Shown piece by piece: positions 34,528-43,677 of a DNA stretch of 64,000 nucleotides. A program made the position numbers and the translations under genes. The stretch comes from Microbacterium arabinogalactanolyticum (GTDB lineage: Bacteria > Actinomycetota > Actinomycetes > Actinomycetales > Microbacteriaceae), in NCBI RefSeq assembly GCF_030268005.1, contig NZ_BRZC01000003.1:62001-126000 (forward strand), read 5' to 3'. Each line of letters starts with the position of its first letter. Position 1 is the stretch's first letter. A model generated the notes under the pieces. It was given only the letters and a program-made list of their open reading frames with translations, did no database searches and had not been told where the DNA came from.

Positions 34528-35124
34528 TCACCTCAGCTCGAGAAGTTGCGCGCGCAGCGACGTCGCGCGCTCGGGAACGGTCGGCAGGGCGGCCTCGACG
34601 ATGCGCGTGCGAAGGGCCGCGTCGCCGAGGATGTTCGCGACCCGCGCCCAGGTGAGCAGATGGGCGGGATGCAGGCCGGAGTCGAGGCTGGACGATGCGC
34701 GCTCGTGGAAGCTCTCGGGGAACCCAGACAGCGGCGAGAAGAACTCCGAGGACTGACGCTCCCACTCCGAGACCAGGAAGGCGACCGATTCGGATGCCTC
34801 ATCCTCGGTGGAGCCGTATGCGAACTCCGAGTCGGAGCTGTTCCGGAAGCCCGAGACGACGGAGGAGCGCCATGCGCAGTCGTACTCCCGCATCTGCTCG
34901 GCGGGGACGGGCGTCCCTCCCGCGACGCCCCCGAGCGCGGTGAGGTGGGCGCCGAGGTTCACCTGGAAGACGCCGCTTCGAGGCCGGTGCTGCACCTCGA
35001 CCACGTGCACGACCGGCCCGTCCAGCTCCCGCCGCAGGACGTCGCCACTGCGGGTGAATCCGCCGGCGATCAGCAGCGGGAAGAACTGCTTCCGAAGGTG
35101 AGCCGAGACGGTCTTGCGGTCCAT
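34528..35124 (-). CDS. DUF4304 domain protein
   Basis: 198 residues starting MDRKTVSAHLRKQFFPLLIA. The first 120 residues match the DUF4304 layout: an N-terminal helix, GFTRSGDVLRRELDGPVVHVVEVQ, and VFQVNLGAHL, which resembles the family's conserved core strand. The C-terminus is helical. The function is unknown. Monocistronic. Confidence 0.7.
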   Translation of the reverse strand: MDRKTVSAHLRKQFFPLLIAGGFTRSGDVLRRELDGPVVHVVEVQHRPRSGVFQVNLGAHLTALGGVAGGTPVPAEQMREYDCAWRSSVVSGFRNSSDSEFAYGSTEDEASESVAFLVSEWERQSSEFFSPLSGFPESFHERASSSLDSGLHPAHLLTWARVANILGDAALRTRIVEAALPTVPERATSLRAQLLELR

Positions 35125-35234
35125 GGTGGGGTCCTCTCAGTGATTCCGTGGGCGCGAATGCGACGAGCGGATCATGAACCGCCTCGGCCGGAAAGCATAC
35201 GCTCACGCAACATCCGATCGGATGGAGTGGAGTC

Positions 35235-35738
35235 ATGACGACGTCGAGTCTGCAGCTTCCCGCCCGTTCCGGCACCGGCATCCGAGTCTTCGTGATGCTC
35301 GCGTCGGTCGCGACGATTCTCACGCTCACGCTCGCACCGAGGGCGCTCGTGGGGCCGGCGCGCGGTCTGTTCATGCGGTTCGCGCACCTCGTCGCGAACC
35401 CGGTGATCGAGCCGATGACCTATGCGCAGGTGGAGAGCACCCTGAACGCACTGATGTTCGTCCCGCTCGGAGCTGCGCTGGCGATCCTGCTCAGCCGGCG
35501 GCTCTGGGTGCTGGCGCCGATGATCGGTTTCGTCCTCTCGATCGCGGTCGAGACGCTGCAGTCGCGCATCCCCGGTCGCGTGCCCGATCTGGGGGACGTC
35601 GTCTGGAACTCGCTGGGCGCGCTCGCCGGAGCGATCGTCGCCGGCGTGCTCCGGCTGGTCGGCCTCGGCCTGCGGCGGCTCCGGACGCGCGCCGTCGTCA
35701 CGCGCGGGACGGATGCGTTGCGAGTGACGCGTCGATGA
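35235..35738 (+). CDS. VanZ-like membrane protein
   Basis: 167 residues with four hydrophobic segments (about 18-36, 69-86, 91-106, 124-143) and the VanZ signature: NALMFVPLGAALAILL, ETLQSRIPGRVPDLGDVVWN and SLGALAGAIVAG. VanZ relatives confer low-level teicoplanin resistance in enterococci; the role in actinobacteria is unknown. Its 3' end overlaps the convergent TetR gene by 41 bases. Confidence 0.88.
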   Translation: MTTSSLQLPARSGTGIRVFVMLASVATILTLTLAPRALVGPARGLFMRFAHLVANPVIEPMTYAQVESTLNALMFVPLGAALAILLSRRLWVLAPMIGFVLSIAVETLQSRIPGRVPDLGDVVWNSLGALAGAIVAGVLRLVGLGLRRLRTRAVVTRGTDALRVTRR

Positions 35739-36276
35739 GGATCTCCGCTGCCGCGCGCGCGTGCCGTGCTGCGTGGGGCGCAGCGGCGATCGCCGCTGTG
35801 GTCTGCGCCCCCTCGGCGAGTATCGAGAGCTGGAATGCGATCTCGCGTGGCACCCCTGCTTCATCCGCCAGCACGGCCATCCGCTCCTGAAAGGCTGCCT
35901 TGTGCTCTCGCACGACGCGGGCGATCTCGGGATCGTTGCCCCCGAGCTCTCCGAACGCGTTGATGAAGGCGCAACCGCGGAAGTCGTCGTCGCAGAACCA
36001 CCTCTCGAGATGCGCGTATACGGCCAGCAGCCGATCCCGGGGGCTGTCTCCGGCGGCGGTCACCGCCGCCTCCAGGGCCGCCTCCCACTCCTCGTGCCTG
36101 CGCTGCAGCACGGCCGCGATGACGTCGATCTTCGAGGGGAAGAGGGCGTACAGCCGCCTGAGTGACACGCCGGCGGCCGTGCGCAGCTCGTCCATGCCGA
36201 CGACCGCGTATCCCTTGCGGTAGTAGAGGTCCTCCGCGGCGGTGAGGATCTGCTCGCGTGCATCGGTCTCGGTCAT
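35698..36276 (-). CDS. TetR/AcrR family regulator
   Basis: 192 residues. The N-terminal helix-turn-helix spans about 8-54 (REQILTAAEDLYYRKGYAVV, MDELRTAAGVSLRRLYALFPSK). The C-terminal ligand domain has the WFCDDDFRGCAFINAFGELG motif of the TetR_C_11/16-like groups. It is divergent from the alpha/beta hydrolase gene, and the 95-base gap holds two identical 16-bp palindromes, so it most probably represses the hydrolase and itself. Confidence 0.92.
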   Translation of the reverse strand: MTETDAREQILTAAEDLYYRKGYAVVGMDELRTAAGVSLRRLYALFPSKIDVIAAVLQRRHEEWEAALEAAVTAAGDSPRDRLLAVYAHLERWFCDDDFRGCAFINAFGELGGNDPEIARVVREHKAAFQERMAVLADEAGVPREIAFQLSILAEGAQTTAAIAAAPHAARHARAAAEILIDASLATHPSRA

Positions 36277-36289
36277 GACATCAGCATAC

Positions 36290-37214
<925 letters not shown>

Positions 37215-37225
37215 TGGAAGGGCAT

Positions 37226-37263
37226 GGCCCCTGCCCCCGGTGAAGAATCGGGAGGCAGGGGCC
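37226..37263 (+). terminator. Hairpin after the hydrolase gene
   Basis: Stem GGCCCCTGCC / GGCAGGGGCC around an 18-base loop, between the convergent hydrolase and PfpI genes. No T run, so function is uncertain. Confidence 0.5.
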
Positions 37264-37310
37264 GCACGCCTCGCAGCACGGACGCGCCTGCCGAGCCCTC
37301 GCCCGAAGGT

Positions 37311-38000
37311 TCAGCCGCCCAGGACCTCCACGACCTTCCGGGCCGTGGCCTTCGCCGACCCGGGGTTCTGCCCCGTGACCAGCCGGCCGTCGACCACGAC
37401 GTTCGACACGAACGGGATCAGCGCCTTCTCGTAGAGCGCTCCTCGTTCGCGAGCGGCCTCCTCGGCGTTGTACGGCACGAGCTCGTCGACCTTCGCCAGC
37501 TCCTCCTCCCGCCAGGAGAAGCCGGTCATGCGCCGCCCGGCGATCAGGTGGGAGCCGTCCGACAGGGTGGTGTCCAGCAGCCCGCAGTAGCCGTGGCACA
37601 CGCTCGAGACCACACCGCCCCGCTCGAAGATCTCCCTCGTGATCCGCTGCAGCCCCTCGCTGCCGGGGAAGTCGTACATCACGGCGTGCCCGCCGGTGAA
37701 GTAGATCGCATCGAAGTCGGCGGCATCCACGGCATCCGGGCTCGACGTGCTCTCCAGCAGCGCCATGCGCGCAGGGTCGTCATGCCAGGCCTTCGCGATG
37801 CGATCGTAGCTCGGGAACCGCAGCGACCGGGGCTCCAGCGGCGACGCACCCCCGGCAGGACTGACGATCGTCTGCTGGAAGCCCTGCTTCTCGAACACCT
37901 CCCACGCATGGGCGAGCTCGGAGAGCCACAGTCCGGTCGGATGCGCCGGGTCGTCGTAGTGGCCGACGTTGGTGACGACGTGGAGGATGCGAGCAGTCAT
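37311..38000 (-). CDS. DJ-1/PfpI family protein
   Basis: 229 residues. The family core is visible: DFDAIYFTGGHAVMYDFP, then the nucleophile elbow SSVCHGYCGLLD with the reactive Cys followed by His. Relatives include class I glutamine-amidotransferase-like chaperones and methylglyoxalases (Hsp31-like); the FSWREEELAKVDELVPYNAEE region matches the Hsp31/YhbO subgroup. The ATG at 38000 has a strong AAGGAGAAGG site. It is the last gene of an operon with TetR and epimerase. Confidence 0.88.
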   Translation of the reverse strand: MTARILHVVTNVGHYDDPAHPTGLWLSELAHAWEVFEKQGFQQTIVSPAGGASPLEPRSLRFPSYDRIAKAWHDDPARMALLESTSSPDAVDAADFDAIYFTGGHAVMYDFPGSEGLQRITREIFERGGVVSSVCHGYCGLLDTTLSDGSHLIAGRRMTGFSWREEELAKVDELVPYNAEEAARERGALYEKALIPFVSNVVVDGRLVTGQNPGSAKATARKVVEVLGG

Positions 38001-38011
38001 GACCTTCTCCT

Positions 38012-38596
38012 TCAATTGAATCCGAGTGCGGCGAACGAGGTGCGCACGCGGGTGGCGACTTCATCGGCGGATGCTGCGGAGAGCTTGCCGTCCAGATGCA
38101 GGAAGGCGAGCCCGTGCGTGAGGGACCACAGAGCGGTGGCGAGCGGGCCGGGGTCACGGTCGGGGAACACGTCACCGAGCGAGTCGGCGAGCAGCGCATG
38201 GAGCTCGCCGGCCGCGCGCACGCGCTCGTCGTCGCTGTCATCGCACTCCCGGCCGAACATCAGCGAGAACAGGGCCGGTCGCTCCAGGGCGAATGCGACG
38301 TAGGTCACGGCGAACCCGACGAGCTCCTCGACGCTCGCCGCGCGCGCACCGTCGGCCGACAGGCGCCGTCGGAGGTCGTCGAAGCCCTGTACCGCCAGTG
38401 CCGACTCCAGCGCCTCGCGATCGGCGAAGTGACGGTAAGGCGCGGTGGGCGAGACGCCGGCCTCGCGGGCGACGGCGCGCAGCGAGAAGCTCTCCCCCGC
38501 CTCCAGCATCTCCATCGCCGTGCTCAGCAGGGACGCGCGCAGATCGCCGTGGTGGTAGCCGGAGCGCCCGGACTCCGGCGTCGACTCATCGTCCAT
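38012..38596 (-). CDS. TetR/AcrR family regulator
   Basis: 194 residues from MDDEST. The helix-turn-helix lies at about 22-60 (FSLRAVAREAGVSPTAPYRHF), followed by a TetR_C_13-like domain (FALERPALFSLMFGRE). Its start lies just inside the 3' end of the epimerase gene, and it ends 12 bases before the PfpI start, so the three are one transcript; it probably regulates this operon. Confidence 0.9.
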   Translation of the reverse strand: MDDESTPESGRSGYHHGDLRASLLSTAMEMLEAGESFSLRAVAREAGVSPTAPYRHFADREALESALAVQGFDDLRRRLSADGARAASVEELVGFAVTYVAFALERPALFSLMFGRECDDSDDERVRAAGELHALLADSLGDVFPDRDPGPLATALWSLTHGLAFLHLDGKLSAASADEVATRVRTSFAALGFN

Positions 38597-39524
38597 CGGC
38601 GGCCCGCCTCTCGTCACGGATGGCGGCGAGGCCCTCACGATGATCCGTGATCGCGAACTCCGGGAAGCGCGTGCGGAACTTCGTGGAGTCGAAGAGGTTG
38701 TCGTGCTGATACCGCGGCAGGAGCTCCCGGATCACGCGCGCCTCCGCCGCGAAGACGCCGGCGGCGCTCAGCATCCACTTCGGGACGACGGAGTACTCGG
38801 GCTCGACGCCGAAGACCTCCCCGGCCAGGACGATGAGCTCGCGGTAGGTGAGCCGGTCGGGATGCACGGGAAGATGCCAGGTGTGGCCGAAGGCATCCGG
38901 AGTCGTTCCCAGCTCGGCGAGTCCGCGACTGGCGTCCGGAGTCCAGATGAGCGTCCTCGCGCGGTCGTCGCGCACCGGGACGCGCGCCTTCCGGCCCGCC
39001 AGCAGCGGGTCGAGCACCAGCGAGTTGGTGAAGCTCTGCGTGCGACCGGGGCCGTAGAACTCCGGCGCCCGGGCGATCAGCACGGGGATGTCGCCCCGCG
39101 CCATCTCGTCGAGCACCATCTCGGCCATCGCCGCCCGCACCCTGCCCTTGCGGCCGAGCGGTGCGAACGGGGTGTCCTCGGTCTGCACGCGGTCGTCCTG
39201 CGGATACATGTACGTGTTGTCGAAGTAGGCGAACGCCGCGCCGGCGGCGCGCGAGGCGTCGAGCGCGTTTCTCAGCATCGTGGGGAACTGCCGCTCCCAC
39301 AGCTCGGCGTCCGCCGGAAGGCCGGCGGTGAAGTAGACGACGTCGCTCCCCTTGACGGCCGCGGCGGTCTGCTCGGCGTCGAGGAGGTCGGCGCTGGTCA
39401 GTTCGTCGCCGACGTTGACTTCGCGAGGGTTGCGGCTGACGAGGCGCAGCTCGCTCCCCCGCCGGTTCAGGTCGCGGGCGAGCTCGACGGCGATCTGTCC
39501 GTTCGCTCCCAGGATGGTCTGCAT
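38586..39524 (-). CDS. NAD-dependent epimerase/dehydratase-like protein
   Basis: 312 residues with an N-terminal Rossmann motif MQTILGANGQIAVELARDL (GxxGxxG variant GANGQIA) and a dinucleotide-binding fold through DVVYFTAGL; the YMYP segment replaces the usual YxxxK region, and FYGPGRTQSF is typical of extended SDRs. It belongs to the atypical SDR/NmrA-like group. The ATG at 39524 is chosen over one 24 bases upstream. The 60 bases ahead hold the inverted repeat CTCACATCGTGTGAG, a possible operator of the operon's TetR. Confidence 0.85.
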   Translation of the reverse strand: MQTILGANGQIAVELARDLNRRGSELRLVSRNPREVNVGDELTSADLLDAEQTAAAVKGSDVVYFTAGLPADAELWERQFPTMLRNALDASRAAGAAFAYFDNTYMYPQDDRVQTEDTPFAPLGRKGRVRAAMAEMVLDEMARGDIPVLIARAPEFYGPGRTQSFTNSLVLDPLLAGRKARVPVRDDRARTLIWTPDASRGLAELGTTPDAFGHTWHLPVHPDRLTYRELIVLAGEVFGVEPEYSVVPKWMLSAAGVFAAEARVIRELLPRYQHDNLFDSTKFRTRFPEFAITDHREGLAAIRDERRAADGR

Positions 39525-39546
39525 GCGAGCAATGTTAGCACTGCTC

Positions 39547-39561
39547 ACATCGTGTGAGTAT
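39547..39561. promoter_or_regulatory. Small inverted repeat upstream of the epimerase operon
   Basis: CTCAC-ATCGT-GTGAG; adjacent TTAGCACTGCTCAC is also partly symmetric. Possible binding site for the TetR regulator of the minus-strand operon, or part of the trpS promoter region. Confidence 0.35.
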
Positions 39562-39576
39562 CAGATCCGACGGGCG

Positions 39577-39723
39577 TATCCTGATGCACATGCGTTCCCT
39601 GACCCGTTCCTCGTGGTGGCTGCAGTAGCAGCCGGTTGACGCATGTTCGCGGGCTGCACGGCAGCCCGCGCCCCGGTTCGCGGCATCCCTCGTCGTGCAG
39701 CCCTTCTCTCGGAAGGACTCACC
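39577..39723 (+). promoter_or_regulatory. trpS leader: leaderless promoter, Trp-Trp leader peptide and alternative hairpins
   Basis: A -10 box TATCCT (39577-39582) lies seven bases before the leader ATG. After the leader peptide, the words GGCTGC and GCAGCC alternate: region 1 GGCTGC 39618-39623 (over the Trp codons and stop), region 2 GCAGCC 39628-39633, region 3 GGGCTGC 39651-39657, region 4 GCAGCCC 39661-39667, and a fifth GCAGCCC at 39697-39703. Regions 1:2, 2:3 and 3:4 can pair, the classic attenuator logic. The trpS ribosome site GGAAGG (39711-39716) can itself pair with CCTTC at 39702-39706. Confidence 0.7.
39590..39628 (+). CDS. Trp-containing leader peptide of trpS
   Basis: A 12-codon reading frame MRSLTRSSWWLQ with two adjacent tryptophan codons next to the end (an ATG six bases earlier would add Met-His). 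Stalling of the ribosome at the Trp codons when charged tRNA-Trp is scarce would cover region 1 and change the pairing of the downstream hairpins. It lies 95 bases before trpS. Confidence 0.75.
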   Translation: MRSLTRSSWWLQ

Positions 39724-40776
39724 ATGACGGATTCATACGCGGCGACGCAGGAGCGGATGCCGGAACTGGAACGCAGGATCACCGACGACCCCGGATCGTT
39801 CCGCGTGCTCACGGGCGAGCGGCCCACCGGAAGCCTGCATCTGGGCCATCATTTCGGCACGATTCGCGAGCGGGTGCGCCTGCAGGTGCTGGGCGTGGAG
39901 ACGTTCATCATCCTGGCCGACTACCAGGTGATCACCGACCGCGACACCGCGGCGAACGTCGCCGACCACGTGCGGGGCGCGGTGCTCGACTACCTGGCCG
40001 CGGGCCTCGACCCCGACCGCACCACGATCTTCACGCACTCCGCGGTGCCGGCGCTCAACCAGCTCCTGCTGCCGTTCCTCAGCCTGGTCAGCGAGGCGGA
40101 GCTGCACCGGAACCCCACCGTGAAGGCCGAGCACGCGGCATCCGGTCGCGCCCTGAGCGGGCTGCTGCTGACGTACCCGGTGCACCAGGCCGCCGACATC
40201 CTGTTCTGCAAGGGCAACCTCGTGCCGGTCGGCAAGGACAACCTGCCGCACGTGGAGATCACCCGCACCATCGCGCGGCGCTTCAACGAGCGGTACGGCG
40301 AGGTGTTCCCCGAACCCGAGGCGATGGTCACCGAGACGCCGGAGATCCCCGGGCTCGACGGACGCAAGATGTCGAAGTCCTACGGCAACGCGATCGCGCT
40401 GTCGATGAGCGAGGACGAGACAGCGGATGCCGTGCGGCGCACGGTCACCGACAGCGACCGTGTCATCACCTATGACCCGGCGGGCCGGCCGGGGGTGTCG
40501 GGGCTGCTCTCCACGGCCGCACTGTGCACCGGCAGCACTCCGGAGGCCGTCGCCGAGCGGATCGGGGATGCCGGCAGCGGCGCGCTGAAGGCGTTCACAA
40601 CGGATGCCGTGAATGCATTCCTCTCCGGGCATAGAGCCCGCCGTGCCGAGCTCGCCGCCGATCCTGGCCTCGTCGACCGGGTGCTCCGCGAGGGCAACGC
40701 GCGCGCGAACGCGATCGCGGAGGCGACGCTCGCCGAGGTGCGCGACCGCATGGGAATGGGCTACGCCAACGGATGA
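39724..40776 (+). CDS. trpS: Tryptophanyl-tRNA synthetase
   Basis: 350 residues, class Ic synthetase that charges tRNA-Trp. Signatures: GERPTGSLHLGHHFG (HIGH motif as HLGHH), ILADYQVITDR, and GLDGRKMSKSYGN (KMSKS). The length is normal. The start ATG has GGAAGG upstream, after a leader with a Trp-Trp peptide, so expression is probably induced by tryptophan starvation, as known for Streptomyces trpS1. Its 3' end overlaps the true end of the convergent YbdK-type gene by 16 bases. Confidence 0.95.
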   Translation: MTDSYAATQERMPELERRITDDPGSFRVLTGERPTGSLHLGHHFGTIRERVRLQVLGVETFIILADYQVITDRDTAANVADHVRGAVLDYLAAGLDPDRTTIFTHSAVPALNQLLLPFLSLVSEAELHRNPTVKAEHAASGRALSGLLLTYPVHQAADILFCKGNLVPVGKDNLPHVEITRTIARRFNERYGEVFPEPEAMVTETPEIPGLDGRKMSKSYGNAIALSMSEDETADAVRRTVTDSDRVITYDPAGRPGVSGLLSTAALCTGSTPEAVAERIGDAGSGALKAFTTDAVNAFLSGHRARRAELAADPGLVDRVLREGNARANAIAEATLAEVRDRMGMGYANG

Positions 40777-41838
40777 TCCGGCCGACTGAAGAGCTCTGCC
40801 AGCGCTTCGACGCCCCCGGCTCGCGTGCGCCCGCAGCTGACGCTCGGCGCCCGTGCCGTCCGCCCGCAGGTAGGCCAGGCGATCATCGACGAACTCGGCG
40901 TCCCCGAGCTCGTCGAGCACGGGGCGGATGCCGGCCAGCACCCGCTCCGCGGCCGCCCACGCCGACTCCGACCCGCTGTCCGCGGTGCAGAACCGCGCCT
41001 GCATCCCGTGCCGTGCGGCGAGCCACAGTGAGGCGTCCAGGTCGTCGGGAGCCGAGCTGGTGGGCATGACGTCGTCGGCGAGGACGATCGCCCGGGTCAG
41101 CGCAGCCAGCAGCAGGGTGTCCTCGACCTCCAGCTGGGCATCGGCGACCCGGGTCTCGACGGTGTCGTACTGCTCCGAGAGGCGCACGGCCCAGGACACG
41201 GACGAACGCGCGGGGAGCAGCCCGATCCCGACGAGCCGGTCGACCGTGCGGCGGTAGTGGTCGGCATCCGTGAAGATCGGCGGTCCCCACGACACCGGGA
41301 GCCGCCGGATCAGCGTGCTCCGCCAGCTGGCCAGCCCGGCCGGCACGCCGAACGCGAAGGGCGAGTTCGCGCTCAGGGCGAGCAGCAGCGGAAGCGTCTC
41401 GCGCAGGCGCAGCAGAGCACGGACGCGCTCCTCGTCTCCGGTCACCTCCACGTGCACGTGGAGCCCGTTCACGGTGTGCTCCGAAGCGAGCCGGCCGATC
41501 AGCTGCGACACGTCGTCGTAGTGCGGCGTCGGGGTGACGCGCGCGGCCCCGGCGAGGGCGAACGGCGCGCCCGTCGCGGCGACGACGGTGCCATCGGGCG
41601 CATGCTGCGCCAGCATCCGCCGCATCCGCACCAGCTGCTCGCGCGCCTGCGCGAGCGATCCGACCGGTTCGGTCGCCGCCTCCACCTGGCTCGTCATGAA
41701 CTCCGCGCTCAGCCGGCCTCCTCCCGGAACGTCGCCGAGCACGACGGCGTGGACCCCCTCGGCGGAGACGGGCACGAGGGTGAAGGCGTCGAGCAGCGTG
41801 AACTCCTCCTCGATGCCGAAGCGACCGGTGAACGGCAT
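40761..41838 (-). CDS. YbdK-type carboxylate-amine ligase (GCS2 family), apparent frameshift near the 3' end
   Basis: The glutamate-cysteine ligase family 2 pattern is clear: FGIEEEFTLLDAFTLVPV, AEFMTSQVEAATEPVGS, NGLHVHVEV, SWGPPIFTDADHYRRTVDRL, and RADGTGAERQLR near the end. The ATG is at 41838. In the given sequence the frame runs on past RQLRAHASRG into antisense of trpS, reaching 39733. Skipping one base in the five-C run at 40813-40817 gives the expected family ending, VEALAELFSRPDHPLA, with a TAG at 40761 and a protein of about 358 residues. Either a sequencing error or a real recent frameshift. Confidence 0.82.
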
Positions 41839-41855
41839 CCGTGCCCCCTTCACAA

Positions 41856-41914
41856 CTGAGAGCGGGTGCGCCGCGGTCCCGTCCGGGACCGACGGTGCAC
41901 CCGCCCGTTCTCAG
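41856..41914 (-). terminator. Hairpin after csbD
   Basis: Inner perfect stem CGGTCCCG / CGGGACCG (41874-41891) within a longer imperfect inverted repeat (CTGAGAGCGGGTGC with GCACCCGCCCGTTCTCAG), between the csbD stop and the ligase start on the minus strand. Confidence 0.6.
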
Positions 41915-41956
41915 ACGACCCGCCTCGCGAGCCGCCGTATGTCGATGTTCCGACGA

Positions 41957-42130
41957 CTACTTGTCGAAGGCGTCCTTGACGTCGTCGCCGATCTTCTTGG
42001 CGCTGGCCTTGGCCTGATCGAGCTTGCCCTCGGCCTCCAGATCCTCGTTGTCCGTCGCGTCGCCGATGTGCTCCTTGGCCTTGCCGACCAGCTTCTCGGC
42101 GTTGTGCTTCGCATCGTCCATGACACCCAT
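41957..42130 (-). CDS. CsbD family stress protein
   Basis: 57 residues: MGVMDDAKHNAEKLVGKAKE then a short acidic turn and the conserved end ASAKKIGDDVKDAFDK. This matches the small, hydrophilic CsbD family, induced by general stress (SigB in Bacillus) and of unknown mechanism. AGGAAGGGGA precedes the ATG at 42130. Monocistronic by position. Confidence 0.88.
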   Translation of the reverse strand: MGVMDDAKHNAEKLVGKAKEHIGDATDNEDLEAEGKLDQAKASAKKIGDDVKDAFDK

Positions 42131-42237
42131 GGGATTCCCCTTCCTGTGGTGGGCGGTACGCCGCCCGATTGCGGAGAGGCAAGACTCTCATCCGCGAGGA
42201 TCCGGATGAAGGGGATTGACAAGCAGGTCGCGTTCCG

Positions 42238-43677
42238 TCAGCGTCGCTTCAGCCACGCCTTCCAGTTCGCCTCGCTGAAGCGCGGGTCGTTCTCGATCTC
42301 GATGAGGTTCTTGTCCACGGCATCCGCTCCGTCGAGCGCGAGCTTCCACGGGTCCCCGCCGTTCTCGGCGATGAACACGTAGTACGAGCCGGCCGCGATG
42401 TACGACAGCCACGCGTCCTCGCCCTCGGTGAGCGCCTGGTCGGACAGGGCCGCCACGCCCTGGGACGCGACGAGATCCTTCACGTCCGGCTCCTGCAGCC
42501 AGCGGATGTCGGTGATCCCGGTGCGCAGCTCGATGTACGTCGCGAAGCCCTCGTACACCGCCACCGGCGGCGCGTCGTACGAGGTCAGCGGCGCGGCAGC
42601 GTAGTGCAGTCCGTGTGTGAATTCGTGCGTGAAGGTCGCCAGCCGGTCCTCGGTGCTCAGCGGGCCCATCATCACCAGCACCCCGGAGGTCGCGTCGCCC
42701 ACGGCGATGTCGGGCTCGAAGAAGTCCGACCGGAACGCGGGCCGGTTCGTGGCGGTGGCGTAGCCGGCGATCATCGGATCCCCCTCGGGCACGTCCTCGC
42801 CGTACTGCCAGCGGTCCATGCGCTCCTGATCGTCGGTGATGCCCGACACGAATCCCGCCATCGGCACCTTGCCGCCCAGGTCGGTGATCGTCCTGACCGC
42901 CAGCACCGCCCCCTGCTCGGCCTCGTCGACCGTCGCGTCGACGAGGGCCTGTTCGTCGGCCATGCCGTACAGCACGACGTGGTCGCGTCTGGCGACGTAC
43001 AGCTCGCCCTCATCCCACGGCATCGGCGTGACGGGCGTGAACGACGTGAGGCGCATCCTGTCGCCGTCGCCCTTGGTGGTGATGTCGTAGGTGAAGCCCT
43101 GCGTCAGCCGGTAGCCCGCGTCCTGATCACCGCTCCCCCGCAGCGGGCGCGACGAGAACGCCAGCTCGGCGCCCAGGAACGCGCCCGCCCCTCCGTCGCT
43201 GCCGGTCGTGGGGACGATGTAGGCCGTTCCCCGCCCGATCCGCTCGGTGTTGTCCCACCACAGCGCGAGCTGGTCGCGGGCGTCGCCCTCGGCGTAGGAG
43301 AGGAACGCGTCGCGATCCTTGGCGCGCAGCGCCGCGTTCATCGACGCCCAAGCCTTCGAGTACTGCGCCGAGTCGGGCACGTAGTCCGGCAGCCAGGGCG
43401 CCTGCGGATCGGGTGAGGCGAAGTCGGCGGAGCGGCCTGCTGCGGGCAGCTCCGGCCACTCGGATGCCGCCCAGCCGCCGCTGAGCAGCAGTGCCAGCAC
43501 GGTGAGCGCGACGATGATCGGCTTCGGGCGCAGCGGACGGCGCACCGCGGGCTGCGGTCGCGGAGTCGCGAGTCCGCCGAAGGCATCCGGCAACTGGTGC
43601 GAGCCGAGCGAGAGCGGGATGCCGGCGGGCTCGGCGTCGGGGATGCCGGGTTCCGCGGGGCCGTGCGGATCGCTCAT
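42238..43677 (-). CDS. Membrane-anchored putative metallopeptidase (HExxH)
   Basis: 479 residues. A Pro-rich cytoplasmic N-terminus is followed by one membrane helix (about 53-70) and a large extracellular part. Residues 351-355 read HEFTH inside DRLATFTHEFTHGLHYA, a zinc-protease motif; an acidic third ligand may lie in VAVYEGFATYIEL downstream (gluzincin-like GFATY), as seen in DUF4157/M1-type folds. Its start overlaps the stop of the upstream gene by four bases. I do not recognise a named family; the substrate is unknown. Confidence 0.75.
   Translation of the reverse strand: MSDPHGPAEPGIPDAEPAGIPLSLGSHQLPDAFGGLATPRPQPAVRRPLRPKPIIVALTVLALLLSGGWAASEWPELPAAGRSADFASPDPQAPWLPDYVPDSAQYSKAWASMNAALRAKDRDAFLSYAEGDARDQLALWWDNTERIGRGTAYIVPTTGSDGGAGAFLGAELAFSSRPLRGSGDQDAGYRLTQGFTYDITTKGDGDRMRLTSFTPVTPMPWDEGELYVARRDHVVLYGMADEQALVDATVDEAEQGAVLAVRTITDLGGKVPMAGFVSGITDDQERMDRWQYGEDVPEGDPMIAGYATATNRPAFRSDFFEPDIAVGDATSGVLVMMGPLSTEDRLATFTHEFTHGLHYAAAPLTSYDAPPVAVYEGFATYIELRTGITDIRWLQEPDVKDLVASQGVAALSDQALTEGEDAWLSYIAAGSYYVFIAENGGDPWKLALDGADAVDKNLIEIENDPRFSEANWKAWLKRR

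Noticed and set aside
39733..40760. Continuation of the YbdK-type frame antisense through trpS
   Set aside because: The expected family C-terminus is in the neighbouring frame and ends at 40761; the extension is explained by a one-base frameshift.
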